Below the pieces are notes generated by a model. It did not search any database and was not told where the DNA came from. It saw nothing but the letters and a program-made list of their open reading frames with translations. The position numbers and the translations under genes were made by a program. Positions 10,920 through 23,250 of a stretch of 64,000 nucleotides of DNA are shown one piece after another (the stretch's first letter is position 1; every line of letters begins with the position of its first letter). The DNA comes from Gigaspora margarita (taxonomy: Eukaryota > Glomeromycota > Glomeromycetes > Diversisporales > Gigasporaceae): positions 507,360 to 571,359 of the forward strand of contig WTPW01000193.1 of assembly GCA_009809945.1 (NCBI GenBank). Reading direction: 5' to 3'.

Positions 10920-11600
10920 CATTACAAATGGGAATGATATTTGCTAAAATGGAAAGAGTCCATTTACCAGAAAACCAGAATACTTGCAGAAAATATGATA
11001 GAAAAGCAAACTTGTAATTGAAGATTCAATGTAACGATTTTTTTTTAAAAATGAATTTGTATAATTAATATTCTTTTTATATATTTCTTTAAAAAAAATT
11101 AAATAACATAAATTCTTATTACAAATAAAAATCGATAGCCATATATTATTTCTTTAACCATAATTCCATGTGAGGCAAGTAATCATTGCAATATTATGGT
11201 GAAATGATTCCGTATTTTGGTCCTGATATGTAAATTCCCCTTAATCCATCATGTATAAATATAAATAATAATATATTAATACTGTTAAAATTGCCAGATA
11301 ACTAATAAATTATAATATAATTAGAATTATATAATATTTATTATTTTACAATTAAAAAATATATAATTTTTAACTAAACATAAAAAACTGATTCTGTTAT
11401 TATTATTATTTAAATAATATAACTGATAAATGATGTAAAATTATGCAATTTGCTGCAATGGTTTAATTACACTAAATCATATAATTTCTGTGTTCAGTTA
11501 TATTTGAAAAGTATTTATTACTTAATATAAGTATGGCATAAAATTATTACTTACAAAACTAATTTGCCCATTCATATTTGGATTTTAGAATCTGTGTTAG
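10920..11600. other. AT-rich spacer, no gene seen
   Basis: This stretch contains only short open frames and scattered ATTA-rich sequence. I see no protein similarity, RNA gene or clear repeat in it. Confidence 0.5.
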
Positions 11601-11606
11601 AACAAA

Positions 11607-11758
11607 AAATCTCCTTATAATAAAATTATCATCTCGTCACGAGTGTCCTGTACATTTTTACCAATCATTTTGCACATATGAAAATTCTCCTTATAATAAA
11701 CTTATCATCTCGTCATGAGTGTCCTGTACATTTTTACCAATCATTTTGTATGTGTGAA
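11607..11758 (+). repeat. Two-copy tandem repeat, 76-bp period
   Basis: The segment beginning CTCCTTATAATAAAATTATC at 11611 is repeated at 11687 with few changes, including CATCTCGTCACGAGTGTCCT. The perfect periodicity over both copies suggests a recent local duplication. Confidence 0.7.
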
Positions 11759-12019
11759 AATTAGATGGCATAAATGGCCATGATCACATGTCATAAGAAA
11801 TTCACAATATTGATTATATCAAATACACGTCTTAGCATTAATGGCCCTTATAATATATAGTATTATGTTTAATGTTTGCTTGGTAAGTATAAGTGTGTAA
11901 ATGAACGTTAACTTTTAAAGGTATGTGTAATTCATAGATCATGACGAATCTGTTACACATTAATTATGCAAATGTTAGCAGATTTAATATATCGTATGAA
12001 TTTTCCCACATTCTGATTA

Positions 12020-12945
12020 CGGCTTTTTGGATATAGCAAAGTCGATTGAATTTTTTTATGAATCAGCTATCAATCAATTTGCTTTTCTTTTAAAGAATCA
12101 AGTTTCATTCGTTATAGCATTTTGTATCTTTGAAATTGGATTAACTGAGATGTGGATAACATTAATAATATGTGTTAGTGAGTGTATCGCCAAAATAGTA
12201 AGGTTTATAACAATATCATGATAGAAACCATAATAATTCCAATGTGAACTAATTTAACCCTAACCCCGTATTGTAATTATTAGAATAGCTCTCAAGTTAT
12301 GTATGAGGATTTTTAACAGTAATTCATAATAATTCATAATAGAAACCATGATAATTTGATCAAACTCAACCTTAAAATGTATTATCTGTCGAATAGGTTT
12401 GTAACAGAATTTTTTATAGTAATTCACGATAGAAATTACAGTGATTCTAATATGCAAAATAATTCACCTTTTCATCATTACTAGAATAGTGAGTTCTGTA
12501 GCAAAATTTAAAAATCGAGATTCATTCATTATGGGCACTTTATATCTTTGAAATTAGATTAACTGAGATGTGGATAACGTTAATGCGCGTTAGTGAGTCA
12601 CATACCATGTATCACCAGAATAGTAAGGTTTATAACAGTAATACATAATAGAAACCATAATAATTCCAATGCAAACTAATTAAACCCTAATACTGTATTG
12701 TGATTATTAGAATAGCGCACAAGTTTATATGAGAATTTTTAACAGTAATTCATGATAGAAACCAATGTATTATCTATCGAGTAGGTTTGTAACAAAATTT
12801 TTTTTTATAGTAATTCATGATAGAAATTACATAATTCTAATACAAAATAATTCTTTATCATTACGAAATAATGAGTTCTGTAGTGGAATTTTAAAAAATC
12901 GTGTTTCATTTGTTATAGGCACTTTGTATTGTAAAGGGCACCAGC
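12020..12945 (+). repeat. Degenerate satellite, block 1
   Basis: A higher-order unit of about 430 bp is present roughly twice. Inside it, monomers of about 110-130 bp share AGTAATTCATGATAGAAA and TAATAATTCTAATACAAA. Diverged blocks of the same satellite occur at 17432-18165 and 22280-22500, so one array appears to have been split by the gene remnant, retroposons and LINE that lie between. Confidence 0.6.
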
Positions 12946-13073
12946 GGCACTCTACAAACACTTGTATATATATAAAAAGACCTTATTTTATCTCAGTTTA
13001 TTAACCAAACATAAAATTAAATCAAATTAACAAAACATTACAATAACAGATAAAAATACTACTTTCAAATAAA

Positions 13074-15725
13074 ATGGATAATTCTTTACAATCTTCACAA
13101 GAATTCTTGCCACTTGACTATAGCCATGATGAAGTACAAGAGGATTTAATAAATGTTGAAGATATGATTTCATCAGATAATAAAAAAGAATATAACAATG
13201 ATCCCATATTTGATTTAGAGCAAAACCTATGATTATGCTCTAGCTTTAGCAAAATATAAAATAATCCATAGAAAGAATTTAGTGCAAAAGATATACCAAT
13301 TTTGCAAAAAATAAATGATGAGAAAACTGGTAATGAATATACTAAAAAGATTCTTAAAATTAAAACAAAACAAATTACACCATGTGTTATAATTGATAAT
13401 GATCATAGAGAACTTCAATGCTGTAATAGAGAATCTGTTAAAGGAATGTGGGAATTAATTGGTATCTAGGAAATTAATAAAGATACTGTTAATAATGTTA
13501 ATAAAGAACTTCATCATTTTGGTATATGCTTAAGGCATTTTAATTATGATCAAAATACTGTACATAGCAAAAAGTTAAAAAATGAACACTCAACTGAAAA
13601 AAGTAAAATTAATCGCCATATTTGTTTTTTTTGTAAAAAAACAAAGTTCTTTTTAGTCATGGAACAAGCTGTATAGACATATATGGATTGTGTACAATCA
13701 AAAGCTACAAGTATCTTGTCATAGAATAGTTCACTGCTCAGCTATTAATAATAGTACATATACAAAAAAGACATATAATTCACGAGGAGTTCATTATGTG
13801 TGTTGTCAATGTTATGAAAAGAATAGAGGACATTTGCATGTACGCATGGGTACAGGTAAAGAAGATCCAGGATGCACTACAATGCATTTAGATGATATTA
13901 AAACTGCACTTCTCCATTTTGCAAAACTTATTGAAATGTTAGCATACTCAGAAAATGATATAATAAAAAAGAATTTACTTCAAGCTTTTATTCCATGCAT
14001 AGAAAATTTTAATTTGGATTCATCTTCTATATCATTTAGCAAACTACCTAGTTTGTTTGTTGTTAATACAATCTTTAAAATTAAAAAAATTGATTTTTTC
14101 AACCAAAAATTTATACAAAAACCCAAAAAATATAAAGAATTTGGAAAATCACTTGCTTTTGAAGTTTTAAATCATGCACTAACTTAGCACCTTATAAGCC
14201 AATATTAGAAAGCCCTAACTCTTTGCAGCAATATTATGAAACAATACCAAAATGCTTAACAAGCTTTTTTGATAGTTTAGTTTATACTTTGCTAATTCAA
14301 AAAATATGAAATTGTTAAACAAAAACAAAAAGAATGCAAAAGCACTATAACTGAATTTGATGAAAGTGAAATAATAAAAAGTACTGCATTCTTGTCTTCT
14401 ATAATTTTAACAACTGCATTTAAAGGCTGGAAATTTTGGCTTCTACAAGTAATTGGATCTTTCTGTGAATAACCAAAGCTTGCAACATATTTGTGTAGTA
14501 TTCTTTGTATAGCAAATGTGGTAGCATATTCTAAAGATTATAAAGTAAAAGTTAGAAAGCAACGAATAAAAGAAGCAAATGCACAAAAAAAATTAAAGTC
14601 AGGTTCAATATTTGGAACTTGGCTATAATAGACAATATTGATTTTAAAGAAAAAATATTTAGAGCTGAAAATCTGCATGATGATACATGGGATACAGCTT
14701 ATGCAACTCTATGTATAGTATTTCAGTTTGAAATGCCTAATATTAATATAGAACCAGTAGCTAATGATGTTGAAATATGTGGAAAAAATCTATTTGTAAA
14801 ACAGTGAATGGAAAATCTTTCTCAAATCTATAAACAGTTAATGGCAGAATATTCAACAGAACTTTCTATAGATGAAATAAATATTGCACTCAAAAAAGCA
14901 GTAGAAAGTGAATACAAAACTCCTCCTTCAAATGTTGTTATTTTAGAAGCTGGACCTGCTCCAAATAGCAATCTTGCAGTTCACAAAACTTGTAAAATGT
15001 ATATAGAAGATCTAAATTTAAATCAAGTAAACTTATTAGATATTGCATGTGATGAAGCTATCTTTCGCAAACTAACAGATTATTCTAATAATCAACTAAA
15101 ACTAAATCCTATTCTTGGTTAGTGGCATACAAGCAAGGATATGTGTAGTGCTTTAATTGTTGCTTTTTCTGGATATAGATTATTTGGATTAGCATCTACA
15201 CTTGGCACAAAATTCTTGGAAAAGCTTTAGGATGTTGTTGATTACCGAGCAACATTTTGTGTTATTGAGCTTATTTGGGCAGCTGTAGCAATTGTTATTC
15301 ATATGTATATAGTCAACAATGATATTACACTAGAAGATATCAAAAATAAAAATAATAATGTTTTGAAAGTTTGGTTTCTATATTATCAGTGGGCAAGTTG
15401 GCTTAAACTTCATAAAATTGGTATTCGAATGGGTAATTTCAAAGTTCAACATGAATATTTGAAAGCTTTTGCTCCACTATTTCCTATTACTGGAAAAAGT
15501 AGATATGCAGAATCAGTACCACATTTCTTAATGATAGTAGAAACAAACCCAATACTAAAAGCAAAACTTCAAGCAGTTGGATCTATAAATCTTACTGCAG
15601 ATGAAAATTTTTTTGGATTTGATGAAGCACTTGAGTACTTTGGTATAAAATTTGTTAAACAAAACATGACTAGACATTTGGAACCTTACTATGTTGGAAA
15701 AAAGGCAGCTAAAAGTAAAAAGTAA
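13074..15725 (+). pseudogene. Decayed multi-copy fungal gene, possibly DUF6589-like
   Basis: A coding ghost of about 2.6 kb starts at ATG 13074 and runs through several frames. Recognisable blocks are a Cys/His-rich segment at 13690-13880 (YVCCQCYEKNRGHLHVRMG), a middle segment at 14340-14620, and a C-terminal segment at 14619-15725 that stays in one frame but is crossed by stops near 14805, 15120 and 15228. The C-terminal blocks GQWHTSKDM (Q now TAG), the VVDYRATFCVIELIWAAV stretch and FFGFDEALEYFGIKF resemble, from memory, a multi-copy fungal family (DUF6589-like). That assignment is tentative. At least two frameshifts separate the N-terminal and C-terminal parts. Several stops look like CAG or CGA changed to TAG or TGA. 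It sits between two satellite blocks, so it was probably inserted or duplicated there. Confidence 0.55.
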
Positions 15726-15912
15726 AATAAAAAAAGAATTAAATAGAAAATTTATGACCAAATTCTAGTAATAAGTATACTAGAAATTGGAATTGGTATA
15801 AGTTTGGAGCACTAATTTTTAAAATTAAAATTTATATCAAAATTTTTAACAATAAATAAATATATATATATATTAATATTTATTATTATTGATATTCTAA
15901 TATAATAAAATA

Positions 15913-16535
15913 TTGTCCTGTGGGTCGATAGCATAGTGGTTGCGCTCTCAGGACAATAACCATTCTAAGTATAAGGTTGCCAGTTCAAGTCCTATGAATG
16001 GTTAAATTAACTACACATGATCATGTGACAGATGACTTGAATTAGAATATTAGGACCACATTTGGACAGCTTAGCCACATCTTATAATGATCTGGCCTAT
16101 TGACGATAGGACCAGTAGAAGTCAAACCCGTATTGATGGTTAGAGCTCTACATGGGAGTCGAGATGCCAGTGCAACTTCTTACAGATAAACAGCGAAGCA
16201 AAGACTGGTCTAGATAGATATAGGCAGAACTGAAATACCGCAGAAAAACAGAGACCCGGGACATCGAATGACGGACGCACCCATCTGAACTCAGATTTGC
16301 CAGGGCTGGCTGCATGGACCAAGGATCAATGCACCTTAAATAGAGCACTATAAGTGTATACAATTGTTGGGTTGGATGGTTAGTGGTAGTGGTTTAAGGA
16401 ATATGCCCTTACCACAGAGTTGGTTTGGATATGGCCTGACCACAAGTGGAAGCCTCAGTAACTGCGCCCCATTAACGTAAAAACATTTGGTCTGACATTT
16501 GATGGTGTATATCGTTGGAATTAGAAGTAATATAT
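15913..16535 (+). mobile_element. tRNA-headed retroposon (SINE-like) 1
   Basis: The first 80 bases resemble a tRNA with pol III boxes: box A-like TAGCATAGTGGTT and box B-like AGTTCAAGTCC. A body of about 540 bp follows, with higher GC content than its surroundings. A 13-bp direct repeat atataataaaata flanks it (15900-15912 and 16536-16548), weak evidence because it is AT-only. It does not fold into a complete tRNA and is not a tRNA gene. Its body is not the same as that of the 16709 element. Confidence 0.6.
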
Positions 16536-16708
16536 ATATAATAAAATAATGCTTGGTTATGCTAATATAACTTTATAAAATTTGATTGGTTGTGTTAAAT
16601 TAGCTAACTTTACAAGGATTATCAGTTATATTCATTGTATTATACTAGTAAATTAATAATCAATGTATGAAAATTAAAATAACTAGTATTTATATTCTTA
16701 GTTGTCAT

Positions 16709-17414
16709 AGGGTGTGGCGCCTTAGAGAAGTGGTCAAGGTGTCACCCCCAAGCGGCAGATTGATAGTTCGAATCCCACTGGCGACATTTTGGAGTTAAAT
16801 CTGTGTTCAGTAATTGTGGCTTATGATCAGTTGGGCGCAAAACCTGTAACCCTGGTTCTACCATCTTGAATGGGAGCTCACAGGCGCAATGGTGTACCAC
16901 ATCGCAAATCCAGGGAACCAGAAAAAACCCACAAGAACTCGTTTGGCAAGACCCGAATTAGGAGGTAGTAAAAATCGGTTCTTACAGTATATGCCAAAGA
17001 AGGCAGGTACTATGATCGGAATGAACCTAATAAGGGCAGGTAGCTTTGGTTACCAAATCCGGGCACTGATACATGTATGGGACATGGAAAGTGTTCTGGT
17101 AGGCTCTTGTACGAGGGTAAAGTAGCCCTTAGGCTGTTGATTACCAAAAGAGTTGTGGCCCCACAATATCGCACGTCATGTGGTGAGTCAGGTAGTAATA
17201 GGAGGACCATGAATCAGAGGGTTTAAATAGACAATTTCCATAGTTGAGTTGTAGGTATAGCAGCTAGTATAGAACCTTCGGGCGGACTATTTAAATTAGG
17301 TACCAAAAGTGCACGTGTGGCTAGTTGTATCCTCATTCATGTAACAAATATTACGTCACTATAACTCATAATAAAATCCCGGCCATTGCACATGGCCTCT
17401 AAACTTGAAAAAAA
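16709..17414 (+). mobile_element. tRNA-headed retroposon 2 with 17-bp TSD and A tail
   Basis: It begins with a tRNA-like head (TTAGAGAAGTGGTCAAGG as box A region, GTTCGAATCCC as box B), has a body of about 600 bp and ends in GAAAAAAAA. The 17-bp sequence ATATTCTTAGTTGTCAT flanks it perfectly (16692-16708 and 17415-17431), the mark of LINE-type target-primed insertion. Its 3' half (AGAGGGTTTAAATAGACAAT, GCAGCTAGT, GGAACCTTCGGG) matches 30310-30470. The head matches the 46446-45194 element. Confidence 0.85.
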
Positions 17415-17431
17415 ATATTCTTAGTTGTCAT

Positions 17432-18165
17432 TTATAATTTTTTAAACTAACTTTATTTGTTATATGCATTTTGTAAATATTAAATTAACTAAGATATGGA
17501 TAATATTAATAACTTATATTAGTGAGTTACAAATTATATATTACCAAAATAGTAAAGCTTGCTGCAAAATTTTTATAGTAACTTACAATATAACAGATAA
17601 ACCATAATAATTCCATACAAACTAATTCAACCATATATTGTAATTATTATAATAGCAAGTTTTGATAAAAAATTTTATAGTAATTCATAATATAAATAAA
17701 TTACTATAAACTGCCATATAAACAACCCAGGTCTGGTACATTCTACCAAAAAAATTAATTAGTAAAAAAAAGAAAATAATTAGTAAAAATAAAGCAAGGG
17801 CCTGATATGTAGGGGGCTATTTATACAGTACAATAATTTCAATACAAACTCAACTTCAATTGTATATTATGTGTTGAATAGATTTGTAAAAATATTTTTT
17901 ATAGTAATTTATGAAAAAAAATTATGATAATTTCAAAACCTTATTTTTTTATTATTATCAGAATTGCAACTTCTGTAACAACAAAATATTTACAGTAACT
18001 CATGATAAAAATTGTAATAATTCTAATACAAACCAATTCAATTATATAGAAAATACAAGACAAATTATAATACAATCTACCTCATAATACTATGGTCACT
18101 AAATATATAGCAAGTATTTATAACAGAATTTTTTGTAATAACTTATGATAGAAATAATATTGTTA
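17432..18165 (+). repeat. Degenerate satellite, block 2
   Basis: Diverged monomers like those at 12020-12945 recur (ATGGATAATATTAATAA, GTAACTCATGATAAAAATTG, TAATACAAACCAATTCAA). A possible hAT-type left end, TAGTGAAATACTCTATTTAG, appears at 18164 followed by repeats of ATTTAGACA, but no right end was found before the LINE. Confidence 0.5.
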
Positions 18166-18395
18166 GTGAAATACTCTATTTAGTCAAATATTTAGACAAG
18201 TTTGTATTAAAATATATTTCAATATAATATTATTTTTTGGTGAAATGCTAAAATTCTAAATTTAACTAAATGTCTAAATAGTTAACTAAATTAATAATAT
18301 ATGGCTAAATATTTAAATTAGTAATAAAATAAAACTATAATAAAAATTGTATAAATTCTATTATAAATACTATATATATAATAATTTTTATTTAA

Positions 18396-21300
18396 ATGCT
18401 CTTCCAGGACATGAAAAAGGCGTTTGATTCAGTCAGCTTGATTATGTTAAAGTTATCTTTGGAGAGGATCAAAGTCCCGTCAACCATTATTAGATTTATT
18501 ATAAATATTTTTGAAAATAGAAAAGTGAAGGTGATAACACACTTTGGTCTGACGAAGGACTTCGTAGCGGTAGACGGAATCGAACAAGGTGAAGTTTTGT
18601 CACCACTTATTTGGAGGATATTTTATGACCCTCTGCTTTGGCGAATTCAAAATGACCTCTCAGTAGGATATGTAGCAAAAGTCACAAAATTCACGTGGTT
18701 TGATATAGATAGAGGAAAGGATGTTAGGGTGTCTGTTCTAGCATATGCAAATGACACAACGTGGATTGCTCAATCCAAAATTGAGATAGAAAAAATAATC
18801 GAGATGGCAAACCAGTTTTTCAGAATAAATGATATTGAAATTAATGGAAAGAAGTCAAAGTTAGCAGTCTTAAATTCGCTAAAGACTAAGGAGGATAGAA
18901 ATGTCAAGTTCGGTGATGCCATAGTAAAGGCAGAAGAGAATATGTCTGAAATTAAATTCTTGGGAGTTTACCTGTACACAAAAAAAGAACTTCCAATTAT
19001 TAAAAAGAAGATTAGGAAATTAATCAGTCTCTTTGCGCATACATTGGAAAAAAAGAAAATAACAGTTAGTCAGCTAGTTTATATAAATAATCAGGTGCTG
19101 GTCCCAAAATTAGAGTACATACTCCAGGCCACAAATTTTTCAGAAAAGGAGTTAGAAGATTTGTATCAGCCAATTCTGAGATTATTTAAAAGGAAGTTGG
19201 GGATCACATGAACAGCACCAAATGGTTTGCTTATACATGGTGGTACTTTCAACTGCAAGACTTTAGCAGGCACTCTCTTTGCAAAGCAGGTAACAAATTT
19301 GTTCAAAAGGCTTAATAGTATGGGCTTGGTTGAGGAGCTAACCGAATTAAGCATTTGAAGCAGTTCAATGTATGCAGGTCTTACAAGAGATATTAGAGTA
19401 ACTGATCCTCTAGACAATCATGACAAAGTCTGGAGAGGAAACTTAGCCCGCAATATTATAGAAAAAGGCAAAGGTGTAAATATCAGGTTCAAATCAAGCA
19501 CAGTATGTGATAATGAGGTTTTCGGACAAATCCTCATACAAGAGATTTTGGACCAGCAGGAATCGGCTAAAAGCTACAATCACCGAAGGAATTTGGAAAT
19601 TTTTTACTTGGACCAATTGCTTAATAATAACAATAGTGAACTAATTACATGGCAACAACTTAAAAAAGCATGGTCAGAAAGTGCAAAGGGGAAGAAAGCC
19701 AGGTGGTTTGCTGAAATAGAAAGACAGACATTAGTAAATAACACCTCAAGATTAGTCAAAGACGAATTTCAGTTAGACAAAAAAATTCAACAAACAGTGC
19801 ACCCACCTTTATTCAAGCACAAAAATAATAAACGAAACAAGGATTGGATAATCTTTGAAGACCAAAAGAGTAAATCCTGGATGCTAGGATGAATTGAAAA
19901 GAAAAAAAAGAGAAAACTTTCAGTGGAGCACTGGGTAGAAAAGAAAGTAAATAATGGCGAGTACTTCGCAGTAAGGTGTAGGCATTGTGCACTTAATCAG
20001 AGAGGAAAGGAAAACAATTTCGTAACTGAAATCAAGGTAGATAGTGTAAAAGGATGCATTAGTAACATTACAAAAAACAAAGAGAACTGGACCCTACCAT
20101 GTGCACTAGACTTACTATTGTGAAGGAAAGTTGTTGAGTCGCCCTTGGAACACAAATTATTAGATTCAATAGAGATAGCTAAAATGGAAATAGAATTAAT
20201 AAATAGTATAAACTTGGAAAAAGAAACCAAGAATATGTTGTCTAGTATGGTAGCTAAAAATATAAGGGAAAATAGAAGGGATTATAAAATTTTTACAGAT
20301 GGTTCATGGTTTCAAGTAACAGAAAGTGGAATAGATAAGATGGGAGCTGCCTGGGTTCTAATAGATGAGAGTAATAACTCGGTTATTATGGAAGGAAAAG
20401 TTAGAGTAGTTGACTGGCCATCTTCAATGAGGCCCGAGTTGGTTGCGATTCTCTGTGCACTTTTGGTAACAAAAAGGGACGCTCATGTGCAAATTAACAC
20501 AAACAGTGCTACTGCTATTAGTAGTATTAGAAAAGTATTAGAGCAAAGTTCATTCTGACAGATGCTTAAAATGAAAAACCATTCGATTTTAGATATAATT
20601 TACAAAACAATACAATATAAAAGCATCCAGGTAGAACTAGTCAAAGTTAAAGCACACAAAGGAGACCGATGGAACGAATACGTAGATAAATTAGCTAAAG
20701 AGGCAGCACTGCTCGATGAAGTTTGGATCTGGGCAAAGTGTCCAAACACAAGATGGAAATCAAACCTCCTTTGAAAAGGAACTCAGATCGAAAGCCCTCC
20801 TCAGAAATTTTTATGGCAGCTCAAACGTAGATACGCAAAAGTGAAATAGTTTGCTTCAGTTAAAAATAATATTAAAGAAATAGAACCAAACGACTCGAAC
20901 CTTTTATGGACCAGATGCTAGGAGAGGTTCAAAGAAATGCGTGGAGTCAGGTGCAAAATGAGTGAACAAAGTAGCGGTTAGTGAGATACGCCAAAGGCCT
21001 CTTCCACATGCTCCTGACCTTAGAGAATCTAAACATGTGGAATCCCAAAATTGTGAGTTCCGGAGAACCTAAATTACCTTTCATCTTGTAAGAAACTGGA
21101 AAAAACTTGGAAAGAGATTGAAAACTTCATGGTTAAATTAATTTGGACGACCGCAGAAGACAAACTTCGACAAAGCTATAGAATCCACGATCTCAAGAAG
21201 CTGCTTTTTGGAACTTCACACAAAGAAAAGATCAAGGCAAGATGCCTGAATATGAGGGGACTTTTCAACAGATCAATTTTTAATCAACTAAAACAGGTCT

Positions 21301-21596
21301 TCACAAGGAGAAAACACGTATCAGAGATAATAAAAGCTACTACATTCAGTATACAGGAATGCTTTTACCGACTAGTGTGGAGGGAAAGATGCAAGAAAGT
21401 AATCGAATGGGAAAAAAACACAGGCGTTAGAAAAGCTCTTAAAGAAAAAGTCTTAGGTGGGGCAGAAAAGGAAAGCAGGAGTAGTTCAACAGGTCAGATC
21501 CAAAATCCACTGAAGAATAGAGACGGAATCCTCGAAGAAAAGAACCGTAAGATTAGGGAGGTTAACAATTTAGTAGAAAATTCAATTAATATATAG
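18396..21596 (+). pseudogene. LINE ORF2 remnant: reverse transcriptase and RNase H
   Basis: One frame runs for 3.2 kb without a frameshift. RT motif A is FQDMKKAFDSV (about 18402), motif B is EQGEVLSPLIWRIF (about 18580), and the catalytic box reads AYAND at 18741-18755 where YADD is expected. RNase H follows with FTDGSW (20296), the Glu of MRPELVAIL (20430), NTNS at 20496-20507 where a TDS-type Asp is expected, and VKAHKGDRWNEYVDKLAKEA (20650). Fourteen stops interrupt it: TGA at 19209, 19356, 19890, 20121, 20556, 20772, 20982, 21015 and 21054; TAG at 20847, 20919, 20979 and 21021; TAA at 21030. RT and RNase H catalytic residues are lost, so the product would be inactive. The 3' part (21129-21596) is open and basic. 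Confidence 0.85.
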
Positions 21597-21800
21597 ATCA
21601 CAAGCTCGCAATATGCAAGCTAGTGGTCGAAAGATTAATTTGGACTAAAAAGGAAACTGAGTGCCTTGTCGTAACCTTGGGAAAACATAAGGCCAATAAC
21701 TTATGCAGACCCCTAGTAGACAAACATCAGTGCAGTAACCATACTTGGGCACTTCTGAAGTTCGCCAGGTCATATAGCATAGCCAAAGTATTTAGTTTAT
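18396..21800 (+). mobile_element. 5'-truncated LINE (non-LTR retrotransposon)
   Basis: The element keeps only the distal part of ORF2: the RT catalytic half, an RNase H domain and a basic C-terminal region, followed by about 200 bp of less AT-rich 3' sequence up to about 21800. The endonuclease and N-terminal RT motifs are missing. The 5' junction near 18390 falls in AT-rich satellite-like DNA, as expected for abortive target-primed reverse transcription. No poly(A) tail or target duplication was identified with confidence. It is not autonomous; see the ORF2 entry. Confidence 0.75.
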
Positions 21801-22279
21801 AGTGTATTAAAATGATTTTTAGTATATTTTATTAAATTAATAAAGCTAGCGCTAGATTACTAAAGTTAAAAAAAAAATAATAATTTTTATTTAAATATTA
21901 ATAAACTATATTTATAATCTAAGTTTAATAACTCAAATATTAATTAATAAAGAAATAAAATAATTTAAATTAAAAATTAATGTACTATATATGTTCATAA
22001 ATATATGCATATATCAAATAGACTAATTCAAGCTTTGAAGCAATACAATACAACAGATTTAAACCTGTTTGATAGAGGCAAGTAACTGTTTTTGAATCAA
22101 ATTTACTTTAAGGTAGCATAAAATCTGCAAAATTAACAAGTTCGAATACTTGCTATTATATTTTTTTTTGATTTAGACTTTTTAATATTATTTAGACATT
22201 TTGATAGTATTTTGATATTATTTAGACATTTTGGCATAATTTGGAATTTTAGCCTTATTTTAGAATCTTAGCAGACTAA

Positions 22280-22500
22280 ATATTAGTTGTTAAAATATTT
22301 CAACAATCTCAAAACAATTTTGGCTAACCATATTAGATAGAAATTATAATATTTCTAATACAATATTCATACAAGCTAGCTTGACCTTAATTGTATATTG
22401 TAGTCACCAAAATATTAAGACTTTGCAATAGAATTCTTTATAAAAAAATAATAACTTCAATGCAAACTAACTCAAACTTAACCACATAATTTAAGGTGGC
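22280..22500 (+). repeat. Degenerate satellite, block 3
   Basis: Short diverged monomers (AGATAGAAATTATAATATTT, TAATACAATATTCATACAAG, ATAACTTCAATGCAAACTAA) match the 12-kb and 17-kb blocks. The preceding stretch 22160-22280 repeats TATTTAGACATTTTG. The stretch 22500-23240 is AT-rich with loose CTAACCCTAA-like text near 22680-22830 and no gene. Confidence 0.4.
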
Positions 22501-23250
22501 ACCCATTTTACTCTTGTATATAATAAATTTTAATTTTAAACAAGATTTAGTTTAATTTATTTAATTTTTATACATATATTTTATAATAATTAAAAGTTAT
22601 ATTTAAACAATATAACAACTAATATTAAATATATTATTTAATTAAGTATTAATTTTTTCAATTTTTATATACTAATTTTTAATTCTAACTCTTTGTCTAA
22701 TACCATATCTAACCCTAATTCTTATTCTATTTTAACTCTAACCCTAATATAGCTTTTAACCCAGATCAAATCTCTAATACTAACCTATTCTAATCAAAAT
22801 ACTACTAACCTGATCCCTAATCCTAACCTTATATCTATTACTAATACAACAAATCAGCATAAAACTTGCTACTATTATACATTATCCTTCAATCATTTCA
22901 TTCACGATATCAGTCTACAAATATAAGAATTATTTATTAATTAATAAAGTTAAACCAAAGACATAAATATTTAATATTATTAATATAGTTACAGCACATG
23001 CTGTATTTTTTGTCATAATTGCATTGAACCATAAGACCGTAATGCTAGTCCATTACCTATATAGATATTTTACGATGTACATACGTACGTATGTACATAT
23101 AGTACATTTTTGGATAAAAAAATATCGATTCTATGATGATCAAAATATAATTAAAAACTCTGCTCTAAAAAAAAAAAGAATCATTGTAAGTATAAATAAA
23201 TATATAGTAAATATTTATAGCTTTTTTTTTTAAAAAAATCAAAACCAGAA

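Noticed and set aside
15913..16000. Functional tRNA gene at the head of the first retroposon
   Set aside because: Box-like motifs are present but no acceptor or anticodon stem closes properly, and a long body follows. It is a tRNA-derived head. The same applies to 16709-16790 and 46446-46360.
18396..21596. Reassigned TGA codon (read as Trp), because the first six stops in the LINE frame are all TGA
   Set aside because: TAG and TAA stops appear further on in the same frame, TGG is used normally for Trp, and the catalytic Asp residues are also lost. Mutation explains all of it better.
22680..22840. Interstitial telomere repeat (CTAACCCTAA-like text)
   Set aside because: Only two or three CTAACCCTAA matches occur amid irregular TAACCTAAT text, with no tandem array.
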